Assembly: GCF_006363815.1 (NCBI RefSeq)
Contig: NZ_RRYT01000001.1
Span: 261,963 to 325,962, forward strand
Origin: Thermomonospora catenispora
Lineage (GTDB): Bacteria; Actinomycetota; Actinomycetes; Streptosporangiales; Streptosporangiaceae
DNA length: 64,000 nt
Direction: 5' to 3'
Position 1 is the first letter of the stretch, and every line of letters begins with the position of its first letter. The translations under genes were made by a program, and so were the position numbers. The notes under the pieces were generated by a model. It was not told the origin of the DNA, did no database searches, and saw nothing but the letters and a program-made list of their open reading frames with translations. This document shows, piece by piece, positions 1-8,440 of the stretch.

Positions 1-43
1 AACTCTGACATGAGTTTTTCCGCCCGCCGCGGACGGGCCGGGG

Positions 44-1267
44 TCACGGCCGCAGCCTCCCCGTGCCGGCGCGCCACTCCACCATCAGCACGGTGGCGTC
101 GTCGTCCAGCCGGTCGCCCTGGTACTCCAGGACGGCGTGGACGAGCCGGCGCAGGGTCTCGGGGGCCGAGAGCCCGTCGCTCTCCCAGCGGATGATGAAG
201 TCCACGAAGCGTTCCAGCCCGAAACGCTCCTGCCGGGCGTCGGTGGCCTCCACCACGCCGTCGGTGTAGAAGATCAGCCGGTCTCCGGGCTCGAGCTGGT
301 AGCGGGCCGGCGGCGGGGAACGCTCCATCCGGAAGCCCATCGGAGTGCACGGCGGACTGTCCAGATCGGCCACGTGCCGGTTGCGGCGGATCACCAGCGG
401 TGCGGGATGGGCCCGATTGATCCAGCTCACCATGCCGGTGCCGATGTCGACGTCGGCCAGCACCCCGGTGGCGAACCGCTGCTCGGCGAACTGCCCGGCG
501 ATCGCCTCGTCGATCTCGTCGGCCCGCTCGCTCAGCCCGGCGCCCCTCCGCCGCGCGTTGCGGCCGGCGGCCATCGCGATGGTGCTGGTCAGCCCGGCGG
601 CGGTGTCGTGCCCCATGGAGTCGAAGATCGACAGGTGCAGCGTCTCGCCGCTCAGCGCATAGTCATAGGCGTCCCCGCCGGCCTCGTAGATCGGCTCGGT
701 GGCCGCGCTGATCACGATGTCCCCGGTGGCGAACGTGCTGGGCGGCATCAGGCTGCGGGTCACCTCCGCCGACAGCGTCGTGGAGGCGGTCCGCGTCAGC
801 CGGGCGTAGGTGTCGCTGGAGCTCCGCTTGCTCGCCAGCAGCAGGGTGACCACGGCGGCGAGCTGACGCGCCCGCTCGCGGACGTCCTCGGTGTCGGCGC
901 CGATGATGACCCCGAGCACCCCGAGCCGTTCGGCGCCGTTCAGCAGGGGCAGCCAGAGCCGCTGCGGATCGTGCCGCCTCGGGTGGACGCCGAACGCCCG
1001 GTTGCTGCGCACGATGGACTGCCCGCGGAAGGCCTTGCCGGGCACCGAGCCGTCGATCCGCATCGGCGTCAGCGGCCGGCCGAACGCGTCCTGCTGGCGC
1101 GGCAGCGGCATCAGCATCCGCTGCTGCAGATCGGCGACATAGATCAACGGCAGGTCCAGGCCGAAGGCTTGCGCCCCCTCGGCGATCAGGGCCGGCAGGT
1201 CCTCGAACGAGATCAGATGGCTGCCGCTCACTACGGCGCCCAGCATCCGATCGCCGGAATTTTCCAT
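44..1267 (-). CDS. PP2C-type (SpoIIE/RsbU) serine phosphatase with N-terminal GAF-like domain
   Basis: The 407-residue protein has a sensor-like N-terminal half (about residues 15-145, GAF-like) and a C-terminal PP2C/SpoIIE phosphatase domain (about 180-400). Likely metal-binding acidic motifs are GGDAYDY (197-203), IFDSMGHD (214-221) and FYTDGVVEATD near the C-terminus. Such enzymes dephosphorylate anti-sigma-factor antagonists in partner-switching stress pathways; no anti-sigma gene is adjacent, so the target is unknown. The start is the ATG at 1267, 8 nt after AGGAG, rather than the TTG codon just upstream. It lies downstream of the frameshifted small gene on the same strand and was probably co-transcribed with it. 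No transmembrane segment is seen, so it is likely cytoplasmic. Confidence 0.85.
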   Translation of the reverse strand: MENSGDRMLGAVVSGSHLISFEDLPALIAEGAQAFGLDLPLIYVADLQQRMLMPLPRQQDAFGRPLTPMRIDGSVPGKAFRGQSIVRSNRAFGVHPRRHDPQRLWLPLLNGAERLGVLGVIIGADTEDVRERARQLAAVVTLLLASKRSSSDTYARLTRTASTTLSAEVTRSLMPPSTFATGDIVISAATEPIYEAGGDAYDYALSGETLHLSIFDSMGHDTAAGLTSTIAMAAGRNARRRGAGLSERADEIDEAIAGQFAEQRFATGVLADVDIGTGMVSWINRAHPAPLVIRRNRHVADLDSPPCTPMGFRMERSPPPARYQLEPGDRLIFYTDGVVEATDARQERFGLERFVDFIIRWESDGLSAPETLRRLVHAVLEYQGDRLDDDATVLMVEWRAGTGRLRP

Positions 1268-1334
1268 CAATCGGGCTCCTAGCGATACCTCAGCCCGAGG
1301 CTACCCGGAGCAGAAAAATCCACCCGAAACCAGC

Positions 1335-1614
1335 TCAGAGCGACCACCAGCCGAACGTCAGGTGCCCGATCAGCCGGATCCCGAACCCGACCTGCACCGC
1401 CGGCCGGACGGCCCGGACCGGCACCGGCACCCGTTCGCGCAGCCGGAACGGCGAGCACCAGCGCCCGGAGAAAGGCGTCGCCGGGCGCCTTGCGGAGCAG
1501 CGCCGCGATCTCCACGACGAGGAAGAACACGACCCGGGCCGCCTGGGCCGGAGTCCAGCCGGTGATGCGCCGGACCGGCGACCGTCCCCGGTCGGGACGG
1601 GCGGGGGCGTTCAC
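1335..1614 (-). pseudogene. Small gene with an apparent one-base frameshift (92 codons when corrected)
   Basis: A GTG at 1614 is preceded by a strong AAGGAG 8 nt upstream. The first frame (VNAPARPDRG..., then a hydrophobic VVFFLVVEIAALL stretch) has near-100% GC at third positions until the AAA run at 1471-1473 (TTT on the coding strand), after which GC3 collapses. The +1 frame then takes over with high GC3 and ends in GFGIRLIGHLTFGWWSL and a TGA at 1335. Removing one base of the run gives a continuous 92-residue protein. The uncorrected frame would run to 1279 with an implausible Gly/Ala/Arg tail. I do not recognise the family; it looks like a small membrane-associated protein upstream of the phosphatase. 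It could be a true mutation or a sequencing error. Confidence 0.6.
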
Positions 1615-1648
1615 GAGTCGGGCTCCTTGCGGCGTCACCGCGAGCGAT

Positions 1649-1786
1649 GCCCGCTCACGCCCCGCGGCGAACGTGTCCGCCCGGCGCGTTCGATGCGTCC
1701 GGCGCGGGAGGGGGCGACGCGTCCGGGTCGGAAACCGCACGGGCGGCGGGCCGGCCCGGCGAGGCGAGCCCGCTCACGCCCCGCGG
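1649..1786. repeat. 19-bp direct repeat, two copies 119 bp apart
   Basis: GCCCGCTCACGCCCCGCGG occurs at 1649-1667 and again at 1768-1786, both in the plus orientation, with partly similar sequence just upstream (gagcgat and gaggcga). It lies in a non-coding stretch. Function is unknown; it may be a short duplication or the remnant of a regulatory repeat. Confidence 0.6.
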
Positions 1787-1972
1787 GACCTCCCCCCTGC
1801 CGCCGTGCCGTCCGCAGCGGTATGCACCCGCCTGCGGTCATTTGAGGCCACCTGTGCCGGCAGGGCGGGCGGGACGGCGGGCATCGCCGGGCCGGGATCA
1901 CATCGGATCCCGATCACATCGGGCTCGGATCACCGGGCGAAGCGCTCGTGAGAGACGCCTGTGAAACGCTGA

Positions 1973-2002
1973 AGCCGCCACCCGATCCCTCGGGTGGCGG
2001 CT
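1973..2002 (-). terminator. Hairpin terminator after tRNA-Thr
   Basis: A perfect 13-bp stem (1973-1985 with 1990-2002) and 4-nt loop lie 11 nt beyond the tRNA 3' end on its strand, followed by a mildly T-rich stretch. Confidence 0.65.
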
Positions 2003-2013
2003 CACCGCTCGAG

Positions 2014-2086
2014 AGCCCCTTTACGGAATCGAACCGTAGACCTTCTCCTTACCATGGAGACGCTCTGCCGACTGAGCTAAAGGGGC
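2014..2086 (-). tRNA. tRNA-Thr (anticodon GGU)
   Basis: The minus-strand sequence folds as a standard 73-nt tRNA. The 7-bp acceptor stem pairs GCCCCTT with AAGGGGC and is followed by a U discriminator. The anticodon stem TCTCC/GGAGA encloses loop ATGGTAA, giving anticodon GGU. The T-loop GTTCGATTC is present. The 3' CCA is not encoded. A likely -10 box TATGGT lies at 2108-2113 on the minus strand, about 20 nt before the 5' end. Confidence 0.95.
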
Positions 2087-2206
2087 CTGCGTCGCTTGCG
2101 CACTGAAACCATACACGGAGTGCGCGCCGGATGAGAAATCGATTGATCCGTCCCTCCTCGCACGGGGTCCGCGCAGGCCGGTGCGGAGCCGGCGGACGGA
2201 CGGCGA

Positions 2207-2236
2207 ACGGCCCGCCTCCGAGGGGAGACGGGCCGT
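2207..2236 (-). terminator. Hairpin downstream of the acyl-CoA dehydrogenase gene
   Basis: A 13-bp stem with one mismatch (2207-2219 with 2224-2236) lies about 90 nt past the stop codon on the gene's strand. There is no clear T-tract, as is common in high-GC actinobacteria. Confidence 0.5.
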
Positions 2237-2325
2237 GTCCGGACCGGTGGATCGGGCGGCCGGGCGGCGCGCGGGTCGCCTGGTCCGCACACCGGCGCCC
2301 CAGGGGCCGCCCCGGGACGGGCGGG

Positions 2326-3456
2326 TCAACCGTTCAGCAGCCGGCGGGCGATGACCAGCTGCTGGATCTGGCTGGTGCCCTCGTAGATGCGGAACAGCCG
2401 GGCGTCGCGGTAGAAGCGTTCGACGGGCACGCCGCGCATGTAGCCCATGCCGCCGAAGACCTGGACCGCGCGGTCGGCGACCCGCCCGAGCATCTCCGAG
2501 CAGAAGTACTTGGCGCAGGACGGGCCGAGCTTGCGGTCCTCCCCGGCGTCGTAGGCGCGGGCGGCCTCCAGCACCATGGCGCGTCCGGCGTACAGCTCGG
2601 TCTGGGAGTCGGCGATCATCCCCTGCACGAGCTGGTACTCGCCGATCGTGCGGCCGCCCTGGACGCGGTCCTTGGCGTACGCCACGGTCTCGTCGAGGAT
2701 GCGCTGGGCCAGGCCGACGCAGACGGCGGCGATGCTCAGCCTGCCGTGCGCCAGGGACGCCATGGCGGTGCGGAACCCGGTGCCCTCGGGCCCGACCATG
2801 GCGTCGGCGGGGACGCGGACGTCGTCGAAGAAGACCTCGGCGGTGTGCGCGCCGCGCTGGCCCATCTTCTGGTCCGGGGGGCCGACCTTCAGGCCGGGGG
2901 CGTCCCGCTCCACCAGGAAGGTGGAGATGCCGCGCGAGCCGGGGCCGCCGGTGCGGGCGAACACCATGAACACGTCGGCCTCGGGGGCGTTGGTGATGAA
3001 CCGCTTGGCGCCGTTCAGCACGTACTCGTCGCCGTCCTTGACCGCGCTGGTGGACAGCGTGCTGGGGTCGGAGCCGGCCTCCGCCTCGGTGAGCGCGAAC
3101 GCGCCGACGACCTCGCCGGACGCCAGCTTCGGCAGCCACCGGGCCTTCTGCTCCGGCGTGCCGGCGTTGACCAGCACCTGACCGGCGATGCCGTTGCTGG
3201 TGCCGAACATCGAGCGGAACGCGGGGCTGGCGTAGCCGAGCTCGAAGACCAGCCGCACCTCCTCGCTGAGCGACAGGCCGAGCCCGCCGTACTCCTCCGG
3301 CAGCGCATACCCGAACAACCCCATCTCTCGCGCGGCCTGCCGCAGCGATTCGGGGATCGAGTCGGTCTCCTCGATCTCCTCTTCCCGAGGGATCACCTGC
3401 TCGCGCACGAAGCTGCGCACCGCGTCGAGCACGTCGGCGAAGTCCTGAGCATCCAT
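2326..3456 (-). CDS. Acyl-CoA dehydrogenase
   Basis: The 376-residue protein has the normal length and order of the FAD-dependent acyl-CoA dehydrogenase family: an all-alpha N-terminal domain, a beta middle domain (ALTEAEAGSDPSTLSTSA, then FITNAPEADVFMVFART) and a C-terminal helical domain. The catalytic base is expected to be the Glu in RIYEGTSQIQQ near the C-terminus, the usual position for short/medium-chain enzymes. It should oxidise an acyl-CoA to the 2-enoyl-CoA and pass electrons to ETF; chain length cannot be read here. I chose the ATG at 3456 (MDAQDF); an ATG at 3483 is also open but has a poor ribosome-binding site. It stands alone, divergent from the gene at 3520. Confidence 0.88.
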   Translation of the reverse strand: MDAQDFADVLDAVRSFVREQVIPREEEIEETDSIPESLRQAAREMGLFGYALPEEYGGLGLSLSEEVRLVFELGYASPAFRSMFGTSNGIAGQVLVNAGTPEQKARWLPKLASGEVVGAFALTEAEAGSDPSTLSTSAVKDGDEYVLNGAKRFITNAPEADVFMVFARTGGPGSRGISTFLVERDAPGLKVGPPDQKMGQRGAHTAEVFFDDVRVPADAMVGPEGTGFRTAMASLAHGRLSIAAVCVGLAQRILDETVAYAKDRVQGGRTIGEYQLVQGMIADSQTELYAGRAMVLEAARAYDAGEDRKLGPSCAKYFCSEMLGRVADRAVQVFGGMGYMRGVPVERFYRDARLFRIYEGTSQIQQLVIARRLLNG

Positions 3457-3519
3457 GAGACGGATTCTAGAACTCCATTCCAAGATTGACCGTCAGTGGG
3501 GTGTGGAAGGCTGGCGATC

Positions 3520-5187
3520 ATGCTTGAGGGCTTTCCCCGTCTGATCGACGACCTGGTCCGCGCCGCCGTGACGAGGGATCAGGCGTTCGGCGACCTGTTC
3601 CCCCGCGTGATGCAGGAGGCGCAGGGGCTTCCCCCCGCCGAGCTCACCGCCGCGCTGCCCGCGATGGCCGAGGGCATCGCCCAGGCGCCGCCCAACCTCG
3701 GCTGCTGGCTGGCGGTCATGGCCGGCGCCTGGGTCGAACGCGGAGCCTCCCCCGAGCCGGCCGGCCTGGCCGTCATCGAGACCGCCACCGGGGTGGCCGC
3801 CGCCGCGCACGAGTTCGCGAACGCCTGGCAGAAGGCCACCGGCTCCGAGCCGCCCGACCCCGAGGAGTCCGGCCCCTCCCAGGAGATCGTCGACACCGTC
3901 GGCCCTCACCTGGAGGACCCGGTGGCCGCGATGCTGTCCTGGTTCGCGATGCCGCAGTTCACGCTGAGCGCCCGCACCATGCTGGCGACCTCTCCGATGG
4001 TCCGCGGCGCGGTGTCCGACCGGGAGCGCCGGTCGTCGGTGTTCGCCGAGCTGGAGCAGTACTTCGCCCCGGCGGGATGGACCGCCGAGCTGCTGCGGGT
4101 GCTGGACGGGGAACGGCTGCTGGTCCTCGACCGCGCCAGCCGCCGCGGCTGGACCGTCACCATCAGCGGCATCGGCGACAACTTCCAGCTCCACACCCTC
4201 CTCGGCGGCGCCCTGGTCGGCCACCCCGACGGGCTGCCCGGCGAGGCGGCCGACCCGCGGTGGATCTCCTGCTTCACCTCCGGGGAGGTCGAGCCCGGCA
4301 CCCCGCCCGTCGTCGGCTGGTGGAACCTGGTCGACGCCCACGGCGACTGGATCTGGAACGAGGGCGTCCCCGCCGACATCCCCGCGGTGAACGGCACCCG
4401 CGTCGTCGTCCTGGACCCGCCCTCCTACCAGCGCTCCTGGAACCCCGGCCGCCGGCATCCCCTGATGACCGCCTCCCTGACCGTCGAGGGGCAGCACACC
4501 GCGGACGACCTGGCCGGCTGGTGGGCCCACATCGCCGAGGCCAAGGAACCCGCGGCCGCCATGCGCGCCCCGGAGAGGGGACGAGCCCCGGCCAGGGGGC
4601 AGGGCGGCCCTCCCCAGGCCGCATCTCCGGTTCCGCAGAGCGCTCCTCCGGCCCCTCAGGCCGCATCCCCCGCTCCCCCGGCCGCTGCCCCGCCCTTCTC
4701 CCAGCCGTCACCGCCCCAGTCGCCGCCGCAGCGGCAGGCCCAGACGCCCCTGCCGCCCGTGCAGCTGAACCCCATCGAGCAGATGGAGCGGCTGGAGGAG
4801 ATCACCGTGAGCCTGCTGGACGTCCTCCCCGCAGGCTGGCGGGAGCTGACCATCGACTTCGAGAGCATCGGCCGGTTCGTCGGGGTCAGAGGGACCCTCA
4901 CCATGTCCGACGGCTCCACCCGGGCGTGGTCGCCTCCCCACCAGGTCCTGACGTCGCTGGACAACCTGCGCACCGGCATGTACGCCGAGGGCAGGGGCAC
5001 ATGGTTCTCCTGCCGTCTCTCCCTGACCCCTCCGGGCCGGTACACCATCGACTACGACCGCCAGAACCAGCCGTCCGTCCCCGCGACGCCGGAGGACATC
5101 GCCCTGGAGCAGCGGAGGTTCCCGCGCTCGCCGGAGCACATGCCCGACTGGTACCGCACCGGCCTGGCCAACGCCGAGTCCCCCTGA
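3520..5187 (+). CDS. Two-domain protein of unknown function with Pro-rich linker; C-terminal part YezG/DUF600-like
   Basis: The 555-residue protein starts at an ATG 9 nt after GGAAGG. Residues 1 to about 345 are an unrecognised, mostly soluble region rich in Trp and acidic residues. A Pro/Ala/Gln linker (about 350-410) follows. The C-terminal about 140 residues contain ERLEEITVSLLDVLPAGW, then a beta-rich part ending in YTIDYDRQNQPSV and PEHMPDWYRTGL. That ending (aromatic strand, DYD..P, acidic-Pro, W-Y) resembles the YezG/DUF600 immunity fold, but this is a by-eye comparison. No signal peptide or transmembrane segment is visible. The following gene on the same strand begins 17 bp later, so the two probably form an operon. 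Confidence 0.7.
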   Translation: MLEGFPRLIDDLVRAAVTRDQAFGDLFPRVMQEAQGLPPAELTAALPAMAEGIAQAPPNLGCWLAVMAGAWVERGASPEPAGLAVIETATGVAAAAHEFANAWQKATGSEPPDPEESGPSQEIVDTVGPHLEDPVAAMLSWFAMPQFTLSARTMLATSPMVRGAVSDRERRSSVFAELEQYFAPAGWTAELLRVLDGERLLVLDRASRRGWTVTISGIGDNFQLHTLLGGALVGHPDGLPGEAADPRWISCFTSGEVEPGTPPVVGWWNLVDAHGDWIWNEGVPADIPAVNGTRVVVLDPPSYQRSWNPGRRHPLMTASLTVEGQHTADDLAGWWAHIAEAKEPAAAMRAPERGRAPARGQGGPPQAASPVPQSAPPAPQAASPAPPAAAPPFSQPSPPQSPPQRQAQTPLPPVQLNPIEQMERLEEITVSLLDVLPAGWRELTIDFESIGRFVGVRGTLTMSDGSTRAWSPPHQVLTSLDNLRTGMYAEGRGTWFSCRLSLTPPGRYTIDYDRQNQPSVPATPEDIALEQRRFPRSPEHMPDWYRTGLANAESP

Positions 5188-5204
5188 GGTCTTTGTGAGA
5201 GGCC

Positions 5205-5771
5205 ATGGCGGACTCCGTGCTCCGGCCCGAGGGAGGATTCGTTCGTCGGAGAGATATGCGGGCTCCCGGACATGAGGCGGGCCGATCTGACCGGCCTCGG
5301 TGGACCGTCGTCCCGTTCGTGAGCGTGGGGTCGCTGCGGTTCGGGATGAGCCATGGGGAAGTCGTCGCGGCGCTCGGCGCCACCCCGCCGGTGGCGTGGC
5401 GTCCCGGCTCCCCGGCCGAGTTCGGCGACGCGGCCGTGACGACGTACTACGGGGACTCCGGGCGGCTGATGTGCGTCGCGGTCGACGCGTTCCGCGGTCC
5501 CCAGGTCGTGCTGGAGGATCTGTCGCCGGCGGGCTGCGAGCCGACCGAACTGGAGGACCGGTTCACGCGGTACGCCGAGTCACGACGGGCAGAGGTCTGC
5601 CACTCCCAGGACGGCTCATGGGGGTCGGAAGAGCTCGGACTCGTGATACGCACCCAACGGGCCGGAGACCTCCTGCTCACCCGGCCGGTCTTCGTCGCCC
5701 GCGAGTGGGCTCCCGGTGTGGCGGACGCCCAGCTCGGTTTCGTGCCCCAAGAGGAGTGGGCGGTGCGCTGA
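5205..5771 (+). CDS. Uncharacterised soluble protein, possibly immunity-like
   Basis: Up to 188 residues. The core begins with VPFVSVGSLRFGMSHGEV, a pattern in which a short beta strand is followed by FGMS..EV, seen in small uncharacterised proteins often found near contact-toxin immunity genes. I do not recognise a catalytic motif. The ATG at 5205 has a poor ribosome-binding site; the ATG at 5256 (MRAPGH) has GGAG 4 nt upstream and may be the true start, giving 171 residues. It lies 17 bp after the preceding gene and looks co-transcribed with it. Function is unknown; the immunity idea is inference from context and shape. Confidence 0.6.
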   Translation: MADSVLRPEGGFVRRRDMRAPGHEAGRSDRPRWTVVPFVSVGSLRFGMSHGEVVAALGATPPVAWRPGSPAEFGDAAVTTYYGDSGRLMCVAVDAFRGPQVVLEDLSPAGCEPTELEDRFTRYAESRRAEVCHSQDGSWGSEELGLVIRTQRAGDLLLTRPVFVAREWAPGVADAQLGFVPQEEWAVR

Positions 5772-5954
5772 CCTCTTCCTGCCCCCGTTTCCTGCCCTAT
5801 CGGCGAGAACTCCGAGCGAGCAGGCACGGCGCAGCCGCCGCTCTCGATGGGCCCACCTGCACAGATGCATCCAGGCAGGTTCCGTGCTTCTCCGGGGCCG
5901 GTGACAGGAAGCCGCATTCGACGACGTTCGGCTGCATGCGACCGACCGTGAACG

Positions 5955-5997
5955 CGAACGGCCCCTGCCCAGGTTCTCCCTGGTCAGGGGCCGTTCG
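5955..5997 (-). terminator. Hairpin terminator after tRNA-Tyr
   Basis: Inverted repeat with outer arms CGAACGGCCCCTG and CAGGGGCCGTTCG and additional inner pairing, beginning a few bases past the tRNA 3' end on the minus strand. Confidence 0.65.
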
Positions 5998-6002
5998 GCT
6001 GC

Positions 6003-6087
6003 TGGTGGCGGGTCCAGGATTTGAACCTGGGTAGGCTGAGCCGACGGATTTACAGTCCGCTCCCTTTGGCCGCTCGGGCAACCCGCC
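6003..6087 (-). tRNA. tRNA-Tyr (anticodon GUA)
   Basis: Class II tRNA of 85 nt with a long variable arm. The acceptor stem pairs GGCGGGT with ACCCGCC, followed by discriminator A and an encoded CCA (6003-6005). The anticodon loop CTGTAAA gives GUA. The T-arm sequence GGTTCAAATCC is canonical. A possible -10 box TAAGCT lies at 6116-6121 on the minus strand. Confidence 0.95.
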
Positions 6088-6279
6088 TTGCGCCTCGTTG
6101 CTGGCGACGAGGAAAGCTTAGCGGACATGACGAGTGCTCGTGACATCGAGGGGCGAGCGATCCGGCTGCGGTCGTGGCGACGCGTCGGCGGAAGCGGCGG
6201 GCTGACTAGGGTTGAGGGCTACGTGGGTTGGACAGTGGGGCCTTGCAGGGCCGTGACGTGAGCTATGGAAGGGTGAGGG

Positions 6280-6771
6280 ATGGCCGGCGAGAGCTCGTTC
6301 GACATCGTGTCCAAGCTGGATCGGCAGGAGGTCGACAACGCGGTCAACCAGGCGGCCAAGGAGGTGGCCAACCGGTTCGACTTCCGCAACGTCGACGCCG
6401 GCATCAAGTGGTCGGGGCAGGCCATTGAGATCCAGGCCAACTCCGCGGAGCGGGCCAACGCGATTTTGGACGTGCTGAAGGACAAGCTGGTCAAGCGGAA
6501 GGTCTCGCTGAAGGTCCTGGACGTCGGGGAGCCTCGGCCGTCGGGCAAGCTCTACAAGCTGACGGTGGGGCTCAAGGAGGGCATCTCCCAGGAGAACGCC
6601 AAGAAGATCAGCAAGATCATCCGGGATGAGGGGCCCAAGGGCGTCAAGACCCAGATCCAGGGGGACGAGCTGCGGGTCAGCTCGAAGAAGAAGGACGACC
6701 TGCAGCAGGTGATCGCGTTGCTGAAGGGCAAGGATCTGGACGTGGCCCTGCAGTTCGTCAACTACCGCTGA
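6280..6771 (+). CDS. yajQ: YajQ-family nucleotide/cyclic-di-GMP-binding protein
   Basis: 163 residues, the usual YajQ length. It opens with the family signature [20 protein letters not shown], continues with [10 protein letters not shown] and ends with [12 protein letters not shown], the characteristic C-terminus. The fold is two ferredoxin-like alpha/beta modules. Some members bind cyclic di-GMP and act as transcription co-factors; whether this one does is unknown. The start ATG follows a purine-rich GGAAGGGTGAGGG stretch. It is monocistronic and ends in a long hairpin. Confidence 0.93.
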   Translation: MAGESSFDIVSKLDRQEVDNAVNQAAKEVANRFDFRNVDAGIKWSGQAIEIQANSAERANAILDVLKDKLVKRKVSLKVLDVGEPRPSGKLYKLTVGLKEGISQENAKKISKIIRDEGPKGVKTQIQGDELRVSSKKKDDLQQVIALLKGKDLDVALQFVNYR

Positions 6772-6778
6772 GCAAGAG

Positions 6779-6828
6779 CGTCACGCGGCCGGATCCGCGC
6801 GGCCGGATCGGACTCCGGCCGCGTGACG
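6779..6828 (+). terminator. Terminator of yajQ
   Basis: A perfect 15-bp stem (6779-6793 with 6814-6828) around a 20-nt loop, starting 7 bases after the yajQ stop codon. Confidence 0.65.
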
Positions 6829-7008
6829 TTCCCGGGCTTCGCCCGCGCCTATTGCGAGGCCCGGGGGGTTTGCGAGGGGAACGCCGAAGGCCGTACCCCG
6901 CCGACTGGCCTCCGGCGTTCCCATGTGGTGGGACGCCGCGAAGGGTGCTCCGGTTCATGGCCGATCGGTGAAGTCGTCCGGCCGCCGAAGCCGCCCGATC
7001 GCACGGGC

Positions 7009-7275
7009 TCAGCCGGCCAGCGGGGTTCGCCGGTCGGGCATCAGATCGCGGGCCAGGGCGTCCAGGTCCAGATCCAGCACCCGGGCCAGCGCGGCGACCG
7101 TGAAGAACGCGGGGGCGGAGATGGCGCCCCGTTCGATCTTGCGGAGGGTGTCCAGGGAGATGCCGGCCTCCCGGGCCACATCGGCGGCGCTGCGCGCGCC
7201 TCGGGCGGCCCGCAGCGCCCGGCCGAGCGCCCGGCCGCGGTCGCGTTCTTCATCGGTCAGCGGGGTGCGCACCAT
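7009..7275 (-). CDS. Small XRE-family helix-turn-helix regulator
   Basis: 88 residues, essentially one HTH_3 domain: SAADVAREAGISLDTLRKIE fits the recognition helix of Cro/C1-type regulators, followed by APAFFTVAALARVLDL. No sensor domain is present, so it may be a stand-alone repressor or work with a partner. The ATG at 7275 lies 7 nt after a TACAGT -10 box (7283-7288), implying leaderless translation. A perfect ATACCGGTAT palindrome at 7301-7310 sits in the promoter and is the obvious candidate operator. The gene lies downstream of htpX on the same strand. Confidence 0.85.
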   Translation of the reverse strand: MVRTPLTDEERDRGRALGRALRAARGARSAADVAREAGISLDTLRKIERGAISAPAFFTVAALARVLDLDLDALARDLMPDRRTPLAG

Positions 7276-7282
7276 GGGGACG

Positions 7283-7310
7283 ACTGTACCCGGGATGGAA
7301 ATACCGGTAT
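7283..7310 (-). promoter_or_regulatory. XRE gene promoter with palindromic operator candidate
   Basis: On the minus strand a -10 box TACAGT (7288 to 7283) lies 7 nt before the ATG. The 10-bp palindrome ATACCGGTAT (7301-7310) lies in the spacer/-35 region, a place suited to repression. It also lies 15 bp beyond the end of htpX. The operator assignment is inference. Confidence 0.45.
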
Positions 7311-7325
7311 GGGAATCGTTTTCCC

Positions 7326-8180
7326 TCAGCGGTGCCCGGCCATCCGCTCCAGCCGGGCGATGCGCTCGGTGGTCGGCGGGTGGGTGGAGAACAGCCGGCC
7401 GATGCCTCCACCGCGGAACGGGTTGGCGATCATCAGCGAGCTGGTGGTGGCCAGCTCGGGGTCCTGCGGCAGCGGCATCGCCCGGGTGCCCGCCTCGATC
7501 TTGCGGAGCGCCGAGGCCAGCGCCAGCGGGTCGCCGGTGAGCTGCGCCCCGGAGGCGTCGGCCTGATACTCCCGGGTCCGGCTGATGGCCATCTGCACCA
7601 CGGCCGCCGCGATCGGGCCCAGGATCACCATCAGCAGCGCGCCGAGCAGTCCCGGCCCCTCGTCGTCCTCCGAGCGCCCGATCGGCAGGAAGATCGCCAG
7701 GTGGGACAGGTAGGTGATGACGGTGGCGATGGCGGCGGCCACCGAGGAGATCAAGATGTCGCGGTTGTAGACGTGCGACAGCTCATGTCCCAGCACCGCG
7801 CGCAGCTCCCGCTCGTCCAGCATCTGCAGGATCCCCCGGGTGCAGCAGACGGCGGCGTTGCGCGGGTTGCGGCCGGTGGCGAACGCGTTGGGCTGCGGGG
7901 TCTCCGACACGTACAGCCGGGGCATGGGCTGCCGGGCCGCGGTGGACAGCTCACGGACCAGCCGGTACAGCACGGGGGCCTCGACCTCGCCGACCGGGTG
8001 GGCGCGCATGGAGCTCAGCGCGATGCGGTCGCTGAAGAAGTAGGCGATGCCGTTGGTGGCCAGCGCGATGATCGCTGCGATGGTGAGCCCGGTGGTGCCG
8101 CCCAGCGCCCAGCCCGCCGCCAGCATCAGCGCCGCGAGCGCGCCGAGCAGTGCGGCCGTCTTGACACCGTTGAACTGCAC
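7326..8180 (-). CDS. htpX: HtpX-like membrane zinc metalloprotease (M48)
   Basis: 284 residues. Two N-terminal transmembrane segments ([18 protein letters not shown] and the following helix) precede the zinc site [12 protein letters not shown] (HExxH). Two further hydrophobic helices follow, then the third zinc ligand Glu in [13 protein letters not shown]. The [10 protein letters not shown] motif before the active site is typical of HtpX. These proteases degrade misfolded membrane proteins at the cytoplasmic face. The GTG start at 8180 is preceded by GGGGAGG. An inverted repeat TTGAC-ctgc-GTCAA at 8270-8283 lies upstream and could be an operator. Confidence 0.92.
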   Translation of the reverse strand: MQFNGVKTAALLGALAALMLAAGWALGGTTGLTIAAIIALATNGIAYFFSDRIALSSMRAHPVGEVEAPVLYRLVRELSTAARQPMPRLYVSETPQPNAFATGRNPRNAAVCCTRGILQMLDERELRAVLGHELSHVYNRDILISSVAAAIATVITYLSHLAIFLPIGRSEDDEGPGLLGALLMVILGPIAAAVVQMAISRTREYQADASGAQLTGDPLALASALRKIEAGTRAMPLPQDPELATTSSLMIANPFRGGGIGRLFSTHPPTTERIARLERMAGHR

Positions 8181-8269
8181 TTTCGCCAGCCTCCCCGATA
8201 CCGACAGTGCCGTGTGCGGTGGTATGTCCAGCCGCGTCGCCCCGTACGGCGTACCGTGTGATTAACGGT

Positions 8270-8283
8270 TTGACCTGCGTCAA
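8270..8283. promoter_or_regulatory. Inverted repeat upstream of htpX
   Basis: TTGAC-ctgc-GTCAA, perfect 5-bp arms, in the 260-bp gap between htpX and the end of the partial nuo operon. A possible regulator site; no regulator can be named. Nothing else is supported in this gap. Confidence 0.3.
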
Positions 8284-8440
8284 CGTTCCAGGACGCCGCT
8301 TGGACGGGCCCCGCCGGGCGACCGCCCGCGCCCCGTCGGACGCGCCGCCCGACCCCTGCCGCGCACACCGCCCGGACCTCTCCGACCACGGCGCCCGGCA
8401 CGGCGCCGGGCCCCGCCGAACCGAACCCGGCATCTGCGGG

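Larger units (their letters stand above)
1615..2013. other. Intergenic region, no supported gene
   Basis: About 400 bases between the frameshifted gene and tRNA-Thr. Open frames on both strands are Arg/Pro-rich and lack ribosome-binding sites. The only structures I can support are a 19-bp direct repeat and the hairpin next to the tRNA, listed separately. Confidence 0.6.

Noticed and set aside
137..1282. Long plus-strand frame opposite the phosphatase
   Set aside because: It mirrors the phosphatase codons, is rich in Gly, Gln, His and Arg, and shows no start signal; an antisense shadow. The same applies to the long plus-strand frames across both nuo operons.
1279..1740. 153-codon minus-strand frame
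   Set aside because: Its first part has no ribosome-binding site and its last part has random GC3; the real gene starts at 1614 and changes frame.
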